This document shows positions 12,821 through 25,069 of a DNA stretch of 64,000 nucleotides, in pieces. Source of the DNA: Gnetum montanum (lineage: Eukaryota; Streptophyta; Gnetopsida; Gnetales; Gnetaceae); assembly GCA_015680685.1 (NCBI GenBank), contig MNCI01023529.1, positions 284,955 through 348,954 on the forward strand, written 5' to 3'. The notes below the pieces were generated by a model, which was not told where the DNA came from, ran no database searches, and saw only the letters and a list, made by a program, of their open reading frames with translations. Each line of letters opens with the position of its first letter. Positions within the stretch are counted from its first letter, which is position 1. The position numbers and the translations under genes are program-made.

Positions 12821-12957
12821 TGATGAGGGACGAGCTACCCCTATGCTCACCCATATGAATACTAGCGTGTATGTGCAATTTGCTCAAACTTTGTGGATGG
12901 ACTAGTTGTGGCACCTAGATAGTTATATGTTGATCACAGTTCATTGTCTTGAAAATT
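12821..12957 (-). repeat. 5' LTR remnant of element A
   Basis: Starts TGATGAG on the plus strand beside the PBS and aligns with 5040-5180 of the 3' LTR, including 'GACTAGTTGTGGCACCTAGA'. The match stops at about 12957, so roughly 650 bases of the LTR are missing. Confidence 0.7.
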
Positions 12958-13082
12958 CAAAGTGAAACATAGGTACACCCTATGATTTATAATAGTTTAT
13001 AACTTAGTGCTACCTAGTAGAATCAAACTTATGATATGGGGTTACTAAGCTAAGCCCCATATCACTAGGCTAACATCTCATT
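12958..13082 (-). mobile_element. tRNA-headed SINE-like element 3
   Basis: On the minus strand a box-A-like TTAGCCTAGTGATATGG (near 13056-13072) and a box-B-like AGTTTGATTCTA (13018-13029) have tRNA promoter spacing, followed by a body ending close to 12958. It begins exactly where the LTR of element A breaks off, so it may mark the break or have inserted there. Confidence 0.4.
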
Positions 13083-14744
13083 ATTTGGAGGACCAATGTT
13101 GGCATAGATCCTTTTAGAAATAGCATTTATATTTTAATTTTAAAATTTTGGATTATATGTATCTCCTTTTGGGTTTTAGTGATTCACTAGTACTCATCCA
13201 TTGGCTTACTCTTAGTATGTCCTTGTAAGTATAAATACTTAACAACCCTTCTATTAGCCTTTATCCATTCACTTCACTAACATTTTTGAGATAGAGCCAA
13301 AGAAGAATATCCTATCAAATAGAAGAGGAGCCAAGTCCAAGCTTATGTAATCTTCTATATCTATGATTTGGAGCCTAATTAGGAGATCTTAATCATATAA
13401 GAATTTTTATTAGTAAATCTTCTAGTTGGGAAAGGAAATTTAGTACAATGCTTATTTTTGGATTTTGAATTCTTTAAGGTATACACATTTTATTTCAATG
13501 GCATATGATTAACAAAATGTATTTTGTGACATGTATTAATAAATATAAATTTTTGTGATATATAATTTTGTAATTTGGATCTAGATACATGATTCTACTA
13601 TCATGTTGTTATTATATCATCAATTTTATTCAGTTTTGATCGAATTTAAATTATGTTAAATTTTGTCAAATTTTTTAGTTAATTCATTAGGGTTTTTGAT
13701 TCATTTTAGAAGTTTTTGGAATTGATTTCTTCTTTAATGTCTGACATCTAGAAGGAAAATATTTTTGTGATAGCAATGTAGATTATGAAGTTCTTTCTAG
13801 TGGTTGTACAATCATCATGAAGTTTTTTGCAACTTGCATTAGGGATCATGACATTTCATACATATCATATAGAAACATTGACATGAGGAATACTGAAGAA
13901 AATGACCATTTTAGGCATTAGTATTTGACATGCTATGATTCAACTCCCAAAATGTAGGTTTGTTCTATTAAATTGAGGAATGAAAAACAAAAACCATTAC
14001 TAAAAGCCTTTAGTGTAGAGAAAATTACCATTTTGAATCTTACCTATCAATTTAAAGTGAAATATCAATTAGTAGGTTTTAGGATTTGAAAATCTATGTA
14101 TCTAAGACTTAGGGCTTATCAAAAGTTGATAACATATGAAAGTTATCATTGATGAAAATTTGATTTGTATATGTGATACATGATCAATTACATTTCTCTA
14201 CCACCTAGATTTGGATAATTTATATATGTTTGTTTGTTAACATTTTTTGTTTGCATTGGGAAAATTGACATTTTACATGTCATCTCAACTTCTTTATTTG
14301 GATTAGTGTAGCTACCATGGAGGGAGTAACTAGTTGGTTTTTGAAATAATTGTAGGGTGTTAAATTTCCTTCACTATCTACAATAGTAAATTCCATGTCA
14401 TGTTAATCTTTAAATAATGCCAAATAAAGGAGACATTTGGGCACATAGTGAATGATAGGAATTGAGACAACATTTGGATTAATCTTGGTACCAAATCTAA
14501 GAAATAATAATAAAGTTATACAGACATTTTAATTTGGTTTTGACTTTAGATAAAATATTTTTATGCACAAAACTTAAACATCCTAACTTTGATAATTTGC
14601 AACTAAGAATTTGGTACTAGCTTTCACAAATTTGGTGGTTGAATGGTGGTGGAATTTGATTTAAATATTTTGATATTTCAATATTATTTATTTGATGATT
14701 TAGATGTTTATATTTTTTTCTTGATACTAATATTTTTTGGATAT
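13083..14744. other. AT-rich DNA with an LTR-like start
   Basis: Starting at 13109 the plus strand reads TGTTGGCATAGATCC, like the 5' end of many LTRs, and a TATA-like GTATAAATAC follows near 13229. No matching LTR end, PBS or partner copy was found, so this stays a suggestion. The rest has no open frame or recognised repeat. Confidence 0.25.
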
Positions 14745-16016
14745 TCAAGGCACCCTAGATGGTCTAGCAAATCACCCAGGGACTTACGAAAATGTAAACA
14801 ACCATGGAAATAGAAATGAAATTGTAAATCCAAAATGAAAATAGACATAGATATTAAAACTTGAACTTAAATATGCATAACAATGAACTATAACTTTATT
14901 GAAATGGAAATGCACAAGTTCAAGAAGTGAAATGTTCAGGAAGTAAAGACTTATGCATTTGGTAGCACAAGATGTTCACTTGTATGGAGCTTGAAGTTTT
15001 TTGGTGATGGAAAGTTACGCTCTAAACTCAAACCCCATAAATTGAATGCTTCTCAATCCTAGTTTCTAGTAACTTCTTGCTAGTTTTCACTGGAATCTTC
15101 AACTTTGGTCATGGATGGTATTCCACCCTTGATGCAATGGTATCACATTGAGAGTCTCTAATGCCTAGTGTAACACCAATTTTCTCTCAAACGTGTTTCA
15201 AGGTTATAAAATTCTCTTAGTTGCAAAAATGTGGAACTACCTTCAAGTTGTAGAACCCTAATAAGGCATTAAAATTTGGCTTTTATAGGTTATGGGATTG
15301 TAATTTTTAGGCTATGTACATCACCGTCATGATTACTAGTAGATTAATGTTTATTTGCAAGTGTAAATGGTACAATTCTTAGTGTATGTGATCATTTATA
15401 GTAAGTTTTGGTACACCATAGCCACCAAAGCCCATCTAAATACTATAAATAGTAAATAAAATTTTGTGACTATGTTGGCATCATCTCAACTATCCTAACC
15501 TTGGTGGACTATGCTAAGATTATTGAAAACTACTTGTAAACATGATGTCTACACTAGCCATGCTACAACTGCTAAGACTTAGGATTACTACACTGGCTAC
15601 TATTGGAAAAGTGAAAAGCCCAATAATTACAATGGTGGATATATGCATCTCTGCTAGGTTTTGTTGGTGACTATGCTAGGTTATTCTTGGAAATGAAAAT
15701 CCTATACCATCTACACTAGGGTAAGTGGTTCTAGCGTAGTTGAGGCTATATGTCTACAAAAACCCATGAAAATTCTAAATTTGGCAATTCCCAAGGAATT
15801 TTCAGCCTTCCCAAACCCAAATATAGACATAAGATGAATTTTTCCACTTTGTAAATGAGGCAATAGCAACTTCTAAGGAATGTTTCAGCTCCAAAAGTTA
15901 AAGTATGCAAGACTGCAACTCATGGATAATAAATCTTACATTTACAAGAAAATATTGCCTCAAGTTGAAAGATAAAAGTTACAAATTGCAACATGAATTT
16001 TCTTGGTGGTGTTTCA
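14745..16016 (-). repeat. 3' LTR of element E (Tat family)
   Basis: On the minus strand it starts TGAAACACCACCAAG (16016) like the right LTR of element D (TGAAACACTACC at 44633) and ends at GACCATCTAGGGTGCC (about 14745), matching 31443-31456 in the left LTR of D. The last 100 bases seen in the D LTRs are missing, so the LTR is truncated. Internal blocks include CTATATTTGGGTTTGG (about 15825, also 30300 and 44828 in D). A TATA-like CCTATAAAAG is at 15289-15280. Short CTACACTAGG/CTAGCGTAG inverted motifs occur at 15480-15750. Confidence 0.75.
15280..15289 (-). promoter_or_regulatory. TATA box of E LTR
   Basis: CCTATAAAAG on the minus strand, matching CCTATAAAAC (30859) and CCTATAAAAA (45405) at the same place in the two LTRs of element D. 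Confidence 0.6.
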
Positions 16017-17036
16017 TTGGTTCATCTTTGTTGATGTTTGGAGGATTGACAAAAGAGACATCGACAAAATATACAAAACACCACTATAGGTCCATCACTA
16101 ATGTTCCTTCTTTGTGCTTGATTTAGTAGTATTAAACCATGCCAAAGAGTGCTTGTGATATGATGGGATAAGGTTTGGGTAAGGACTATCATTGGCTATA
16201 GGGAAATAGTCATAGGATTAACAATGAGTTCCAAATGTTGATACCATGGCTATGATATGGCACTAACATGTTGGTCAATCAATGTAATCCTTACACTTCA
16301 TGCTTTGAAGTGTTGTTCACTTGGTAATGTGTTTGAAGAACCAAAATCTTACTCCAATATTTCTTTGATCATTAGGCTCCTACCTTATGTTTGGAGTCAT
16401 CAATTTGTCTTTTTTGGTTTCATTTGACATTCTTCTTCTTGGAAATTTTCTCCCCCTCTCTTTTTTCATGGGGTGAAACCTTCATTGGGTTTCATTACCA
16501 AGGCTAGTTTTCATTTGGTTTTCTCCTTGAGAAAGATGTGTTACATTAAATAAACTTGATGGTGAAGCATGCCAAAGAGATGTCATATGATCATAATGCA
16601 TGAGTATCAAACATTGGTAATCATAGTCATTTACGGTGAGGAAGGTTATAATTAGGTTATGGGGCTGGGCTCAATGAGTGGTAATGGTAATAATGTGAAA
16701 CAAGAACTCTTGGCATGACAAGAAAAACTCATTGAATCTGGTGCATCAATGTCACATGGTGACTTGCTACCATAATGAGTTTCACCTCTATGATGACTTT
16801 GGGCTTCATCCTGTAAGCACAACTCTAAGAGAACAAGACATAAGACAAAGAAAACATGTTGTTACATGATAATCCATAAGGCCATATAAAATGATCAACA
16901 AACTAGGCTACCAAAGGTTACAAATGTCATAAAGTTTGACAATTCATCTATTGTGCAAAAAGATGGAAAGAGGTCATGCAAGCTCACATGTCATTGGTTG
17001 CAAAGGTCGTCAATGCCAATTGTTGGTTCTCACAGG
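16017..17036 (-). other. 3' untranslated region of element E
   Basis: Lies between the integrase stop and the 3' LTR on the minus strand. It aligns with 43575-44632 of element D, for example the shared TATGGYAGCAAGTCACCATG (about 16757 here, 43815 in D). No ORF is conserved between the copies. The expected PPT beside the LTR is decayed to AAAGATGAACC (about 16021-16031). Confidence 0.6.
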
Positions 17037-18260
17037 CTACATGTAGTAAGGATTTAGGCAAGAATGATTGATAAAATTAGCCAAATTATTTCCATCTATG
17101 TTTGCCATTTTGAATCCTTTATTGCTATAGGCCTTAGTAACCAATAAAGGCCCTTTCTATTTGGTTGAGAATTTGTCTACATGCTCATCAACCACTTTGC
17201 GAACTAGGTCTCCTTCCATGATCTTGTGCTTGTTCAATTCATGGTAATGTTACCATTTCTGCCTATCCTAGTACCACTCAACAAGAGCAAGTGTTCTCAC
17301 CCATTTCTCTTCCATTGAGTCTAGATCCATGATGCATAGCTCCTTGTTTTGCTAATCATTGATGAAGTCTGATAGGGCTAATCAGAGTGATGGCACCTAC
17401 ATTTCAAGAGGTAAAACCACGTCAGAACCATAAACTAGGCTATACGGGGTTACACAAGTTGCAATTTGGAATGTGGTTCAATAGGCCCAAAGTGCATAGG
17501 CAAGTTACTTGTGTCACTTGTATTTGTTATTGTTTAGCATCTTCTTGAGCATATTTATAATGGCCTTATTTCTTTCTTAAGCTTGGCCACTAGCTTAAGG
17601 ATAATATGGTGATGAGAAGAAATGCTTAATGCCTAGCTCATGACAAAAAATTTTCATTTCTTGGCTACTAAATTATGGTTCATTATCTATGACTATTATC
17701 ATAGGTATACTAAAATGGGCTACTATGTTATCTAGTATGAATCNAAAATGGGCTACTATGTTATTTAGTATGAATCTATAGACTTGTTGAGATGTTATCT
17801 TTCTTATAGGAATATCTTCAAGTTACTTTTTAAAGTATTAGGTTGTAGTGATGATAAAGTTATGCTCTGTGGAAGACTTATGCATCATGAGTCTATTGAT
17901 ATCCAACCCCCATCATTAAAACAACCAAGTTATCTAAGTGGTATGTAACTCAATTAGTGGTATATTATAAGGTTGCTATGTCATTGGCAAGTGTCACAAA
18001 TATTAACCTTCTACAGGTAGTCACTTTCCATATAGGGCCAATAATAGTGCAACCATCTAATCTTTGTGTTCATGGCTCTAGGTCCTATATGTCCCCCACA
18101 TACATCCTTCTGAACTTGCTCTAGGACTATGTGGGGTTTGATTTTGCCTAAGCACACTATAAATATGCCATCATAATACTGTCAACATAATGTGTTATCA
18201 CCTACTTTGACATACTATTTTGATCATTTACATACAACATCCTTTTAAGTAATAGTCAAG
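17037..18260 (-). pseudogene. int: Integrase of element E
   Basis: Decayed Ty3/gypsy integrase on the minus strand. In order: zinc-binding region near 18150-18010 with 'CGGHIGPRAM' and the terminal Cys pair 'CDTCQ'; catalytic core with D-N-E-P (the usual D-N-G-P with Gly changed) near 17690-17670 and the downstream 'GIKHFFSSPYYP' and A-x-E block; C-terminal segment near 17190-17040 ending 'LNPYYM', as in element D ('LKPYYM'). The stop codon is at 17039-17037. Multiple internal stops. A duplicated 32-base block around the N at 17744 inserts extra sequence into the core and is probably an assembly artefact. Confidence 0.75.
17712..17776. other. Unmerged contig overlap around N
   Basis: The 32 bases before the N at 17744 are repeated directly after it with one mismatch. 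This is what is expected when two contig ends that overlap are joined with a gap character instead of being merged, so the duplication should not be read as biology. Confidence 0.75.
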
Positions 18261-19015
18261 GCTTGTGGAGGTTCATCATGCATGAGGTAAAACTTGATAT
18301 CATCATACCATTCCCTTAGAGGGATGGTACTAATGGAGGCTATGAAGTTGTCTTCAATGTCTTGCGTGATGAAAATAGCACAATTCATAGTTAAGGAAGG
18401 TAACTTGCTAAACACATCAAGCATTACACTAAGAACTAAGGTTGCAATGGCATTGGCTAGCATGTTCTTAGTTCCAGGTACATGTTGGATATTGATTTCT
18501 ATAAATTGTTGCATCAGTTTCTTTCCTAGGTCACAGTAAGGTTACAAATGTTTGGCTTTACATGCATAAACCTCAATTACTTGGTTGACCGTAAGTTGTA
18601 AATCACCTTTGATCATTAAGCATTGTATTCCTTGGTCATAAGCTACCATCGTTTCCTTAATCAAACCCTCATACTTCACTACATTGTTGGTATATGGAAA
18701 CTTCAACTAGTAAGTGAACGATTGCATTTCACTAGATAGGAGTGTTATGATGGTAATGGCACTAGCTCCATGGGTAGTTGAAGCTCCATAAAAGTTCAAA
18801 ATGGCCTCATAGCCCTTGGGCACTTGGCTAACAATGTTGACATACTTATTGGGGAACTCAAGGTCAATGGTTACATGGTAATCAATATGGAAAGTAGTGA
18901 GTTTTCTGGTTATAGCTTGACCTTTATTTAAGGCTTGGGAGACATAATCAAGGTCAAACTCTAATATTATGGCTTCCCAATAGGCTATATGGCTACTTTC
19001 ATAGATATTGGTCAT
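18261..19015 (-). pseudogene. Archaeal-type RNase H region of element E
   Basis: The minus-strand translation (19015-18707) includes 'DYVSQALNKGQAITRKLTTF' and then 'NFYGASTTHGASAITIITLL', matching 'HFDRASTSHGASVFTIITFL' of element D. The FDG-A-S-x-x-x-G-A-G signature followed by 'FPCTNN.AKYEGL' and 'GDSQLVVNQV' (clear in D) is the second, archaeal-type RNase H that marks the Tat lineage. The first catalytic Asp is changed to Tyr here. The segment 18514-18245 ('INIQHVPGTKNMLANAIATL') ends the domain and leads into integrase. Confidence 0.65.
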
Positions 19016-20566
19016 TATGGCTCTAAATACATTGTCTTTACAAATGACATTGACCTAGCTTTGAAAGAGGTAGTGTCTTCACTTCTTCAATGAGAAGACT
19101 AGTGCTAAACAATACTTCTCCACTTCGATGTATCGAGTCTCATAGGCTATCAATGCATGACTGAGGTACTATATTGTTAACTTTGATCCATCATCTCATT
19201 TCTAATATAGTAGAGAGGCAATGGATGCATTAGAGATAGCAAGGTAGATATAAAAGGGCTTATCCTTTTGTAGTTGATAGACCATCAGTAGTTGTTCCAA
19301 ATCTTGCTTTAGGTTTTCAAAGGCTTCTTGGCATTAAGCCATCCACTCATAGTGAACTACTTTCTCAAGAAAGTGTTGCATGGGTTGTAGCTTATCCATG
19401 AGCCTAGAAATGAACCTATGGATAAATTATAATCTACCTTGCAGTCCTTGAAGCTCTTTAAGGTTCGTTGGTATCACCAAGTTGGATATGGCTTTAACCT
19501 TGTCAAGATTGACATATATCCTTGCTTCAATTACTACTAAGCCAAGCATCTTATTGATTTTGATGCTAAAGACACACTTCTTAGGGTTAATTCTAATCTT
19601 ATATTTGAGACATCATTTAAGCACAAGGTCGATCAAGGTCATGCGCATGGTTGTTGGCCACTCTAAACTTAACAACTATATTATCTACATAGTCACTGAG
19701 AAAACCTAGCATATAGTCACTAAAGATATGTGTCATAGCTCTTTGGTAAATTGATCCTGTGTTCTTTTGGCCAAAGGGCATCATGGTGTAATAAAAGGTA
19801 CCCCAAGGAGTTATAAAGGTTATACTAAGTTAATGCTCCGGGTTAATCCTAATCTAGTTGTATCTTGAGAATCCATCCATAAAAGATAATAAGGCATGCC
19901 TAGTAGTAGTATCAATAAGTTGATCAATACTATGCAAAGGAAAATCATCTTTGATAATTTCATTATTTAGGTCTCAAAAATTGATGCAATTGCATATACT
20001 CCCATTTTTTCTTAGGGACTACCACTATGTTGGACATTCATTCTACATAATCAAAAACTCTAATGAAACCAACTTGGTATAGTTTTGTAATTTCATCATG
20101 AATTTCCATGGCTAAATTGAGTTTAATCTTATAAGCTTTTTGCTTGATTGATGAAATTCTAGGATCAAGTATGATGTCGTATTGCACTAGGTGTTGGTCC
20201 AAACTTGGCATATCTTCATATGACTAGGCAAAGCCCTTAATGTTATCTTGTAGGACCTTGGTGATGTCATGAGCCTGCTGAGGTTCCAATGAGAACTTGG
20301 TCTCATGGTTTTCTCCTTACCACTGTGTGTCATGATAGGAACCTCAACTAGAGAGACTTCAATAATGTCACTAGCTTCAATGTCAAGGGTTTTGACTAGG
20401 TTTTCAAGCCATTCTAGAGTTTTCTCTATAGAAACTATACAGTTGACAAGACTCTCAGGTTCAAGATCTAGCTAATTAGGATCAATACACCATTCAACCT
20501 TACCTTGGGGATCACTTAGGCTCAAAGGCAAATTGATTTTCTCCCAGGTATCCATATTCTAGTCCT
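19016..20566 (-). pseudogene. RT: Reverse transcriptase and RNase H of element E
   Basis: Minus-strand RT region with many stops. It starts with a charged linker (20566-20260) and then 'SYEDMPSLDQHLVQYDI', the usual entry to Tat RT, followed by the fingers (KQK near 20150), 'NIVVVPKKK', the 'FMDG' region near 19870, and the polymerase region around 19690-19640 where the Y-V-D-D box is expected. The 5' boundary used here is GGACATGCAG|GA at about 20567, which resembles a 3' splice site. This fits the idea that the upstream spacer was an intron of the sense transcript, as known from Ogre elements. Element D 40440-41600 is the matching region. Confidence 0.7.
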
Positions 20567-23472
20567 GCATGTCCACAATAAGTGCATTAAGTGACACTTG
20601 GGTAAAAATAAGTAAATAATTTCAAAATGCTATAAAATATCTTAGTAACTATGAAAACACATGCTATTTCAATGTCAAATAGAATGCAAACAAGATCAAC
20701 CAAGGCTATAAGAGGTAGGTGAAGAAAAATAAGATGGAATAAAGGCCACACAAAGTCAAATAAAGGTTCAACAAGGTCAAAACAAGTTAAAGCATGATGA
20801 AAGTATGAAAAGTAAGGCCAAATATGGTCAACTAAGGTTACATTTTTGCCAATTTTAGGCCTTAGTGGGTCATATGATGGTCATATGGTGTTAAATGGTG
20901 GCTAATCAACATAAATTAGAGGCTAAACAAAGTCTACTAAAGCCATAATGAAGACAATAAGGTAGATACAGTGAAACTAAAGTGTAATTAATGATCCATA
21001 ATCATCATTAGTGTGAAGCAAGGTTAAAATAAGTAGAAAAACCATGTAATAAGGCCAAATTAGTCAAGATGAAAATGTATGATAAAGCAAGGAAAATATT
21101 GGTTTAAAAAGGTTGGATTTTTCCAGTTTTAGGCCTTAATGAGCCATGGTAAGGGGCTATAATGATGATAGGTAAGTTTGAACATCTGATGAGGTCATTT
21201 TAGGATTTTTTCAAGGTAAAGTTGACATCTTTTCTTGTGACTATGCTAGGCTCTACTAGTAACTACGCTGGCCGAGCATAGTCATGCATACCCTAGTGTA
21301 GTTAGCATTGATGGGCAATTACCCAAGTTCAATATGGCCACTTTTGAATACCTAATGGTTCACATAGCTAGCGCAAGGTGTTGGGATTTAAGATTGGTGC
21401 ATTTTGACTTTTTTTCACCCTCTAGAAGCTAGAATTAGCATTAATATTGGAGTCTACACTAGGCTAGCATAGTCAAGGTAGGCCTCAATGTAAACACATG
21501 GGACATAAAAATTCATGGGATTTCAGGGTTGGAACTAATGCTCTATTAGCTCCATAGGATAGTGTAGGATCTTGGGAGGATTGAATTGACTATCCAAGGT
21601 CAAAATGAGTCAACAAAAGTGATTTTTCACTAGACTACATTGGGCTAGCATAGTCATGCATGACTTCAACATAGTTGATAGGAATTTGGTGTTTTCATTA
21701 TTAAAATAAGGTTGAATTGTAGTTGGGTAAAGTTGAACAAGGTTTTGGACTTCCAAGTCAAGTTTTGGGCTATGCAAAGTGGTATGATGTTGGTCAACCT
21801 TGCCACAAAACATGACTACATTGGGCCAGCATAGTCACGGGCTCCTCCAGTATAGTCACACATAAATCTTGATTCTAGGTGAGTTTCCATCATTAATCAA
21901 CCATGCTTATGGGTTTAAAGGGTTACTAGTGTTCCTAGCCAAGTTTTTGTTATTGAGATTATCAGTTCTAGTGGTCGCTTGGATCCTAGAGAAGCCACAT
22001 ACCTCTTAACTACACTAGGCTAGCATAGTTTAGCCTATCCTTAGCATAGTTGAGGGGTTTGGGATGAAAAATAATGGGTTTTGGCTTGATTTCAAGGGTT
22101 TTGTAGTCTTAGAAAGCTCCAATAAGGTTCTAGGATTTCCAGGAAGTTGATTTGACTTATTCATGAACTATTTTGAGGTTCGCCATGTGGACTACATTGG
22201 GCTTCACTAGTAACTACACTGGCCTAGTGTATCCATGTTGTCCTTAGCATAGTTAGCATTGGAATATATGTTTTGGATGGATTTTTATTTCAGTAGTTGA
22301 CCATCTAGAGTCATCAGGAATCTTGGAAACGTGTAGAAGTTATGGAATGATAATTTGAAGGTTTATTATTGTTTGGATACTTAATCCCATTTGACTACAT
22401 TTTGATTATGCTACAAAAGTGTAGTCACAGGCTTTTCTAGTGTAGTCAAAATTTTCCATTAATTTGTAACACCTTTGAGTAAATTTCATGAAGTTTTAGA
22501 GCTACCAAAAGTTCTAGGTAGGATTTGGGAACATGGCATGGATGTTCTAGTGTTGATTGGAAGCTTGGTGAGTGGGGAAGAAGCTTATTCCATTCTAACT
22601 ATGCTAGGCTAGTATAGTTATGCTCATGGCTAGTGTAGTCACCCACAACAACCAGTTTTTGATGAGATTTAAAGCTTTCTCGGTGCTTGGCGACTCCTAA
22701 TTTCAACACCTAGCTATTAATTTTTCTCATAAGATCTCATGGGTTAAAGCACAGTTTAGGTGGGCTTCTAGGAGGTGGTAGAAGGCATGATTTCCCATTT
22801 GACTATGCTAAGCTAGTGTAGTCAGGCCCTAAGTTAGTGTAGTCACTCTCTAAGTCAGTGTAGTCACTTAAAATGACAAATTTTATCATGAGTTTGGTGA
22901 TTTCTTGCAACTTAGTTTACACCCATGTTAACACCTAGTTTCCTAACTAAAGCATAAGTTTTTATGGCATAGATGTAGGATTAGAGACTAGGTTTATGGG
23001 ATTTGGAATCTATCCCAAGGCTCCTAAGGGTTTAAAACCCAGCACAGTTAGTATGGGATGCCCAATTCCTAGCGTAGTATCTTTTTCTTGGCTTATTTCT
23101 TGGACACCTATTGGGGTCCATCCTGATTTAGAAAGTTTGGATGGAATGGATTCCCACACATACAATTTAGTCTCACTTTCTAATTTTCATTACTAAGTTA
23201 AGTGGGAATTGTGGATGTGCTTTGTCAAAACCAAGGTTTTCACAATAGGCACCTAGGTTTAAGGTTGATTTTCATGCTTGAACCTTACAAAAATCATTCT
23301 TGTTCTATCACTCCAAGCTTCTGCACCTAGGATTAGAGCTCTATGACTACCTTTGCTTCTTCCATTAGCCTTTAGTATAGTCAAGGTATTCTTCACCAAG
23401 AGGCCAACGTAGCTATCCTAGAACATCTAGAAACTCAAGGATTTTTAGCATTTTTCTTTATTAGTCTTCATC
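20567..23472. other. Protease-RT spacer of element E, promoter side of the cassette
   Basis: Non-coding on both strands. 20600-21130 is rich in AAGGTCAA/AAGGCCAA words, the complement of the TTGACC/CATTTGGCC words of the matching spacer in D (39830-40410). 21239-22880 holds the palindrome array listed separately. The segment 23200-23470 leads into the first exon of the plus-strand cassette. Homology of this and the following region to element D shows that it belongs to the element and is not flanking DNA. Confidence 0.6.
21239..22880. repeat. Array of about ten 21-25-bp palindromes
   Basis: Near-perfect inverted repeats occur at 21260-21282, 21453-21474, 21633-21655, 21813-21836, 22008-22030, 22211-22232, 22392-22428 (wider loop), 22597-22620 and 22801-22823, with half-sites at 21240, 22189, 22830 and 22855. 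Typical form: ACTAYRCTRG, one or two bases, CYAGYRTAGT. The variants differ mainly at two positions that read CG, TG or CA, as expected if each half was GACTACGCTGG with a methylated CpG that decayed. Spacing is irregular, about 150-220 bases. Confidence 0.75.
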
Positions 23473-25069
23473 ATGTTCAGAAGAAAGGCTTCTACTAGCA
23501 AAACCCTTACTTTGGAAGAGGCATATGTAGTAGCCCATGGCCTCTCTCAACTTCCATGGTTGTTTATTAAATGGGTCTCCACATTTGTGTATCCAAGGTA
23601 CACAGCCCGAACCATTTTCATGATAATTTTTGCAATTTCTAGCCTAGAACCAAGGTATTTTCATAGATCTAGGCTTGAGTGTTATTTGGATTGAAATTTT
23701 GTAAAATTCCTATGATAGGTATAGGTCATGTTTACAATTTTTTGGTGCTACTAGGATTTTGGGCTAACTCTACACTGTGGTGTAAATTTTGTTTACATGA
23801 ATTCTATGTGTTTTCTACTTTTTCCCTTTCAAAAAGCAACATCACTTTTGAATTTTTTTCGCATGAAAATGGTTGGGAATTTTAATTTTTTAAGTATATA
23901 GCATTATTTTTTAGTATTTTTTGATTGATTTTGTTCTTGAACCCCTAAATTCTACCTTATGATTAATTTTTAGGAGCACTTCCGTGAGGCAGTGTTAAAT
24001 CGATTTCAATTTTATAGCCATTTTTTTAGTGTAGATTTGGTATTTTTTTGCAACAAACTATTATGAAATTTTTAGTTTTATGATTTTTGATTTTTAGTTT
24101 ATTGTTCAAGAATTCCAACGGTTATAGAATCATCAAATTTGGATTTGTGGTTAATTTTTGATGAAGTTTTTTCTAAACTTGTGTGAAATAGGGTTTTGGC
24201 TATTACAATCATGTTTTAGGCTAATTTTGCATTTTTTCTATGAAAATGGCTAGTATTTTTTGTATTTTCTTGTTTTGGATTTAGTTTATGGTTTAGTGAT
24301 TCCAATAGCTATGGAATTATCAAATTTTGATAGGTAGTTAATTTTTTATGAATTTTTGGCAAACTAATGGAAAATAAGGTTTTAGGGCTACTATAGTTTT
24401 ACCCTTGTGAAGATGAGCAATGTTGACACTTTGGAAAAAATTTTCCATCAACATCATAGGTTTCTAGGAAGTGTTTGAGGTGTTAATAAGAGTTTAGAAG
24501 TGATTTTAGTCTAATTAAAAAAATTTTGATGTTATTTACTAGTCATCTACTATAGTCATTTTCTATAATTTTGGTGTTGTTTTGGAGTTTTGGAAAATTT
24601 TGGTTATGGCCTTCAGTTGTGTTTTGAGTTTCTCCTAAGAATGGCACTTTAACATGTAAACCAAAATCTTAGTTCTAAATTGTTATTTTATGTTTTTGGC
24701 TCCAATTGTCATTTTCATATTTTTGGTTGTAAACTGTCATTTTCATGTTTTCGGTTATAAAATGTTATTTTCATTCAAGCATGAACTATTCCATATGGTA
24801 TTTTTGTATAGTTTTTTTTCTTTGGTTGGCAATGTTATTTGGTTGTAAAGGCTGAAAATTGTAAATTTTGTTATGTCCATGTGAAAATGTTGACATGATC
24901 ATTGTAAGATTCTTGGTATTTGAGCATTGTGAAGTTTTAATTTTGGTTTATACAAGGTTGTGATGGTCATTTTTTGGGTGGTGTAGGGGTTTCTTGAAAC
25001 TTTTCCAAAGAGTGATTTGAGCTAGTGAGGCACCTACGTTGTATTCATGTTCTAGGGTCCAACACTCCA

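Larger units (their letters stand above)
5040..12957 (-). mobile_element. Gypsy-type LTR element A (gag plus extra ORF, no pol seen)
   Basis: Minus-strand LTR retrotransposon. In its own direction: remnant of the 5' LTR (12957-12821), PBS (12820-12803), gag (about 12480-10740), a long poorly resolved middle, an extra ORF (about 8787-5990), PPT (5856-5843) and 3' LTR (5842-5040). The LTR and gag sequences match element B at 50230-56852, so A and B are one family. No reverse transcriptase, RNase H or integrase motif is visible, which suggests a gag-only, non-autonomous family that depends on another element. The start of its 5' LTR has been lost at 12958 where a SINE-like unit begins. Confidence 0.75.

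Noticed and set aside
21239-22880. CRISPR-like array
   Set aside because: Regularly recurring palindromes, but unequal spacing, variable repeats, plant retroelement context and no cas genes.
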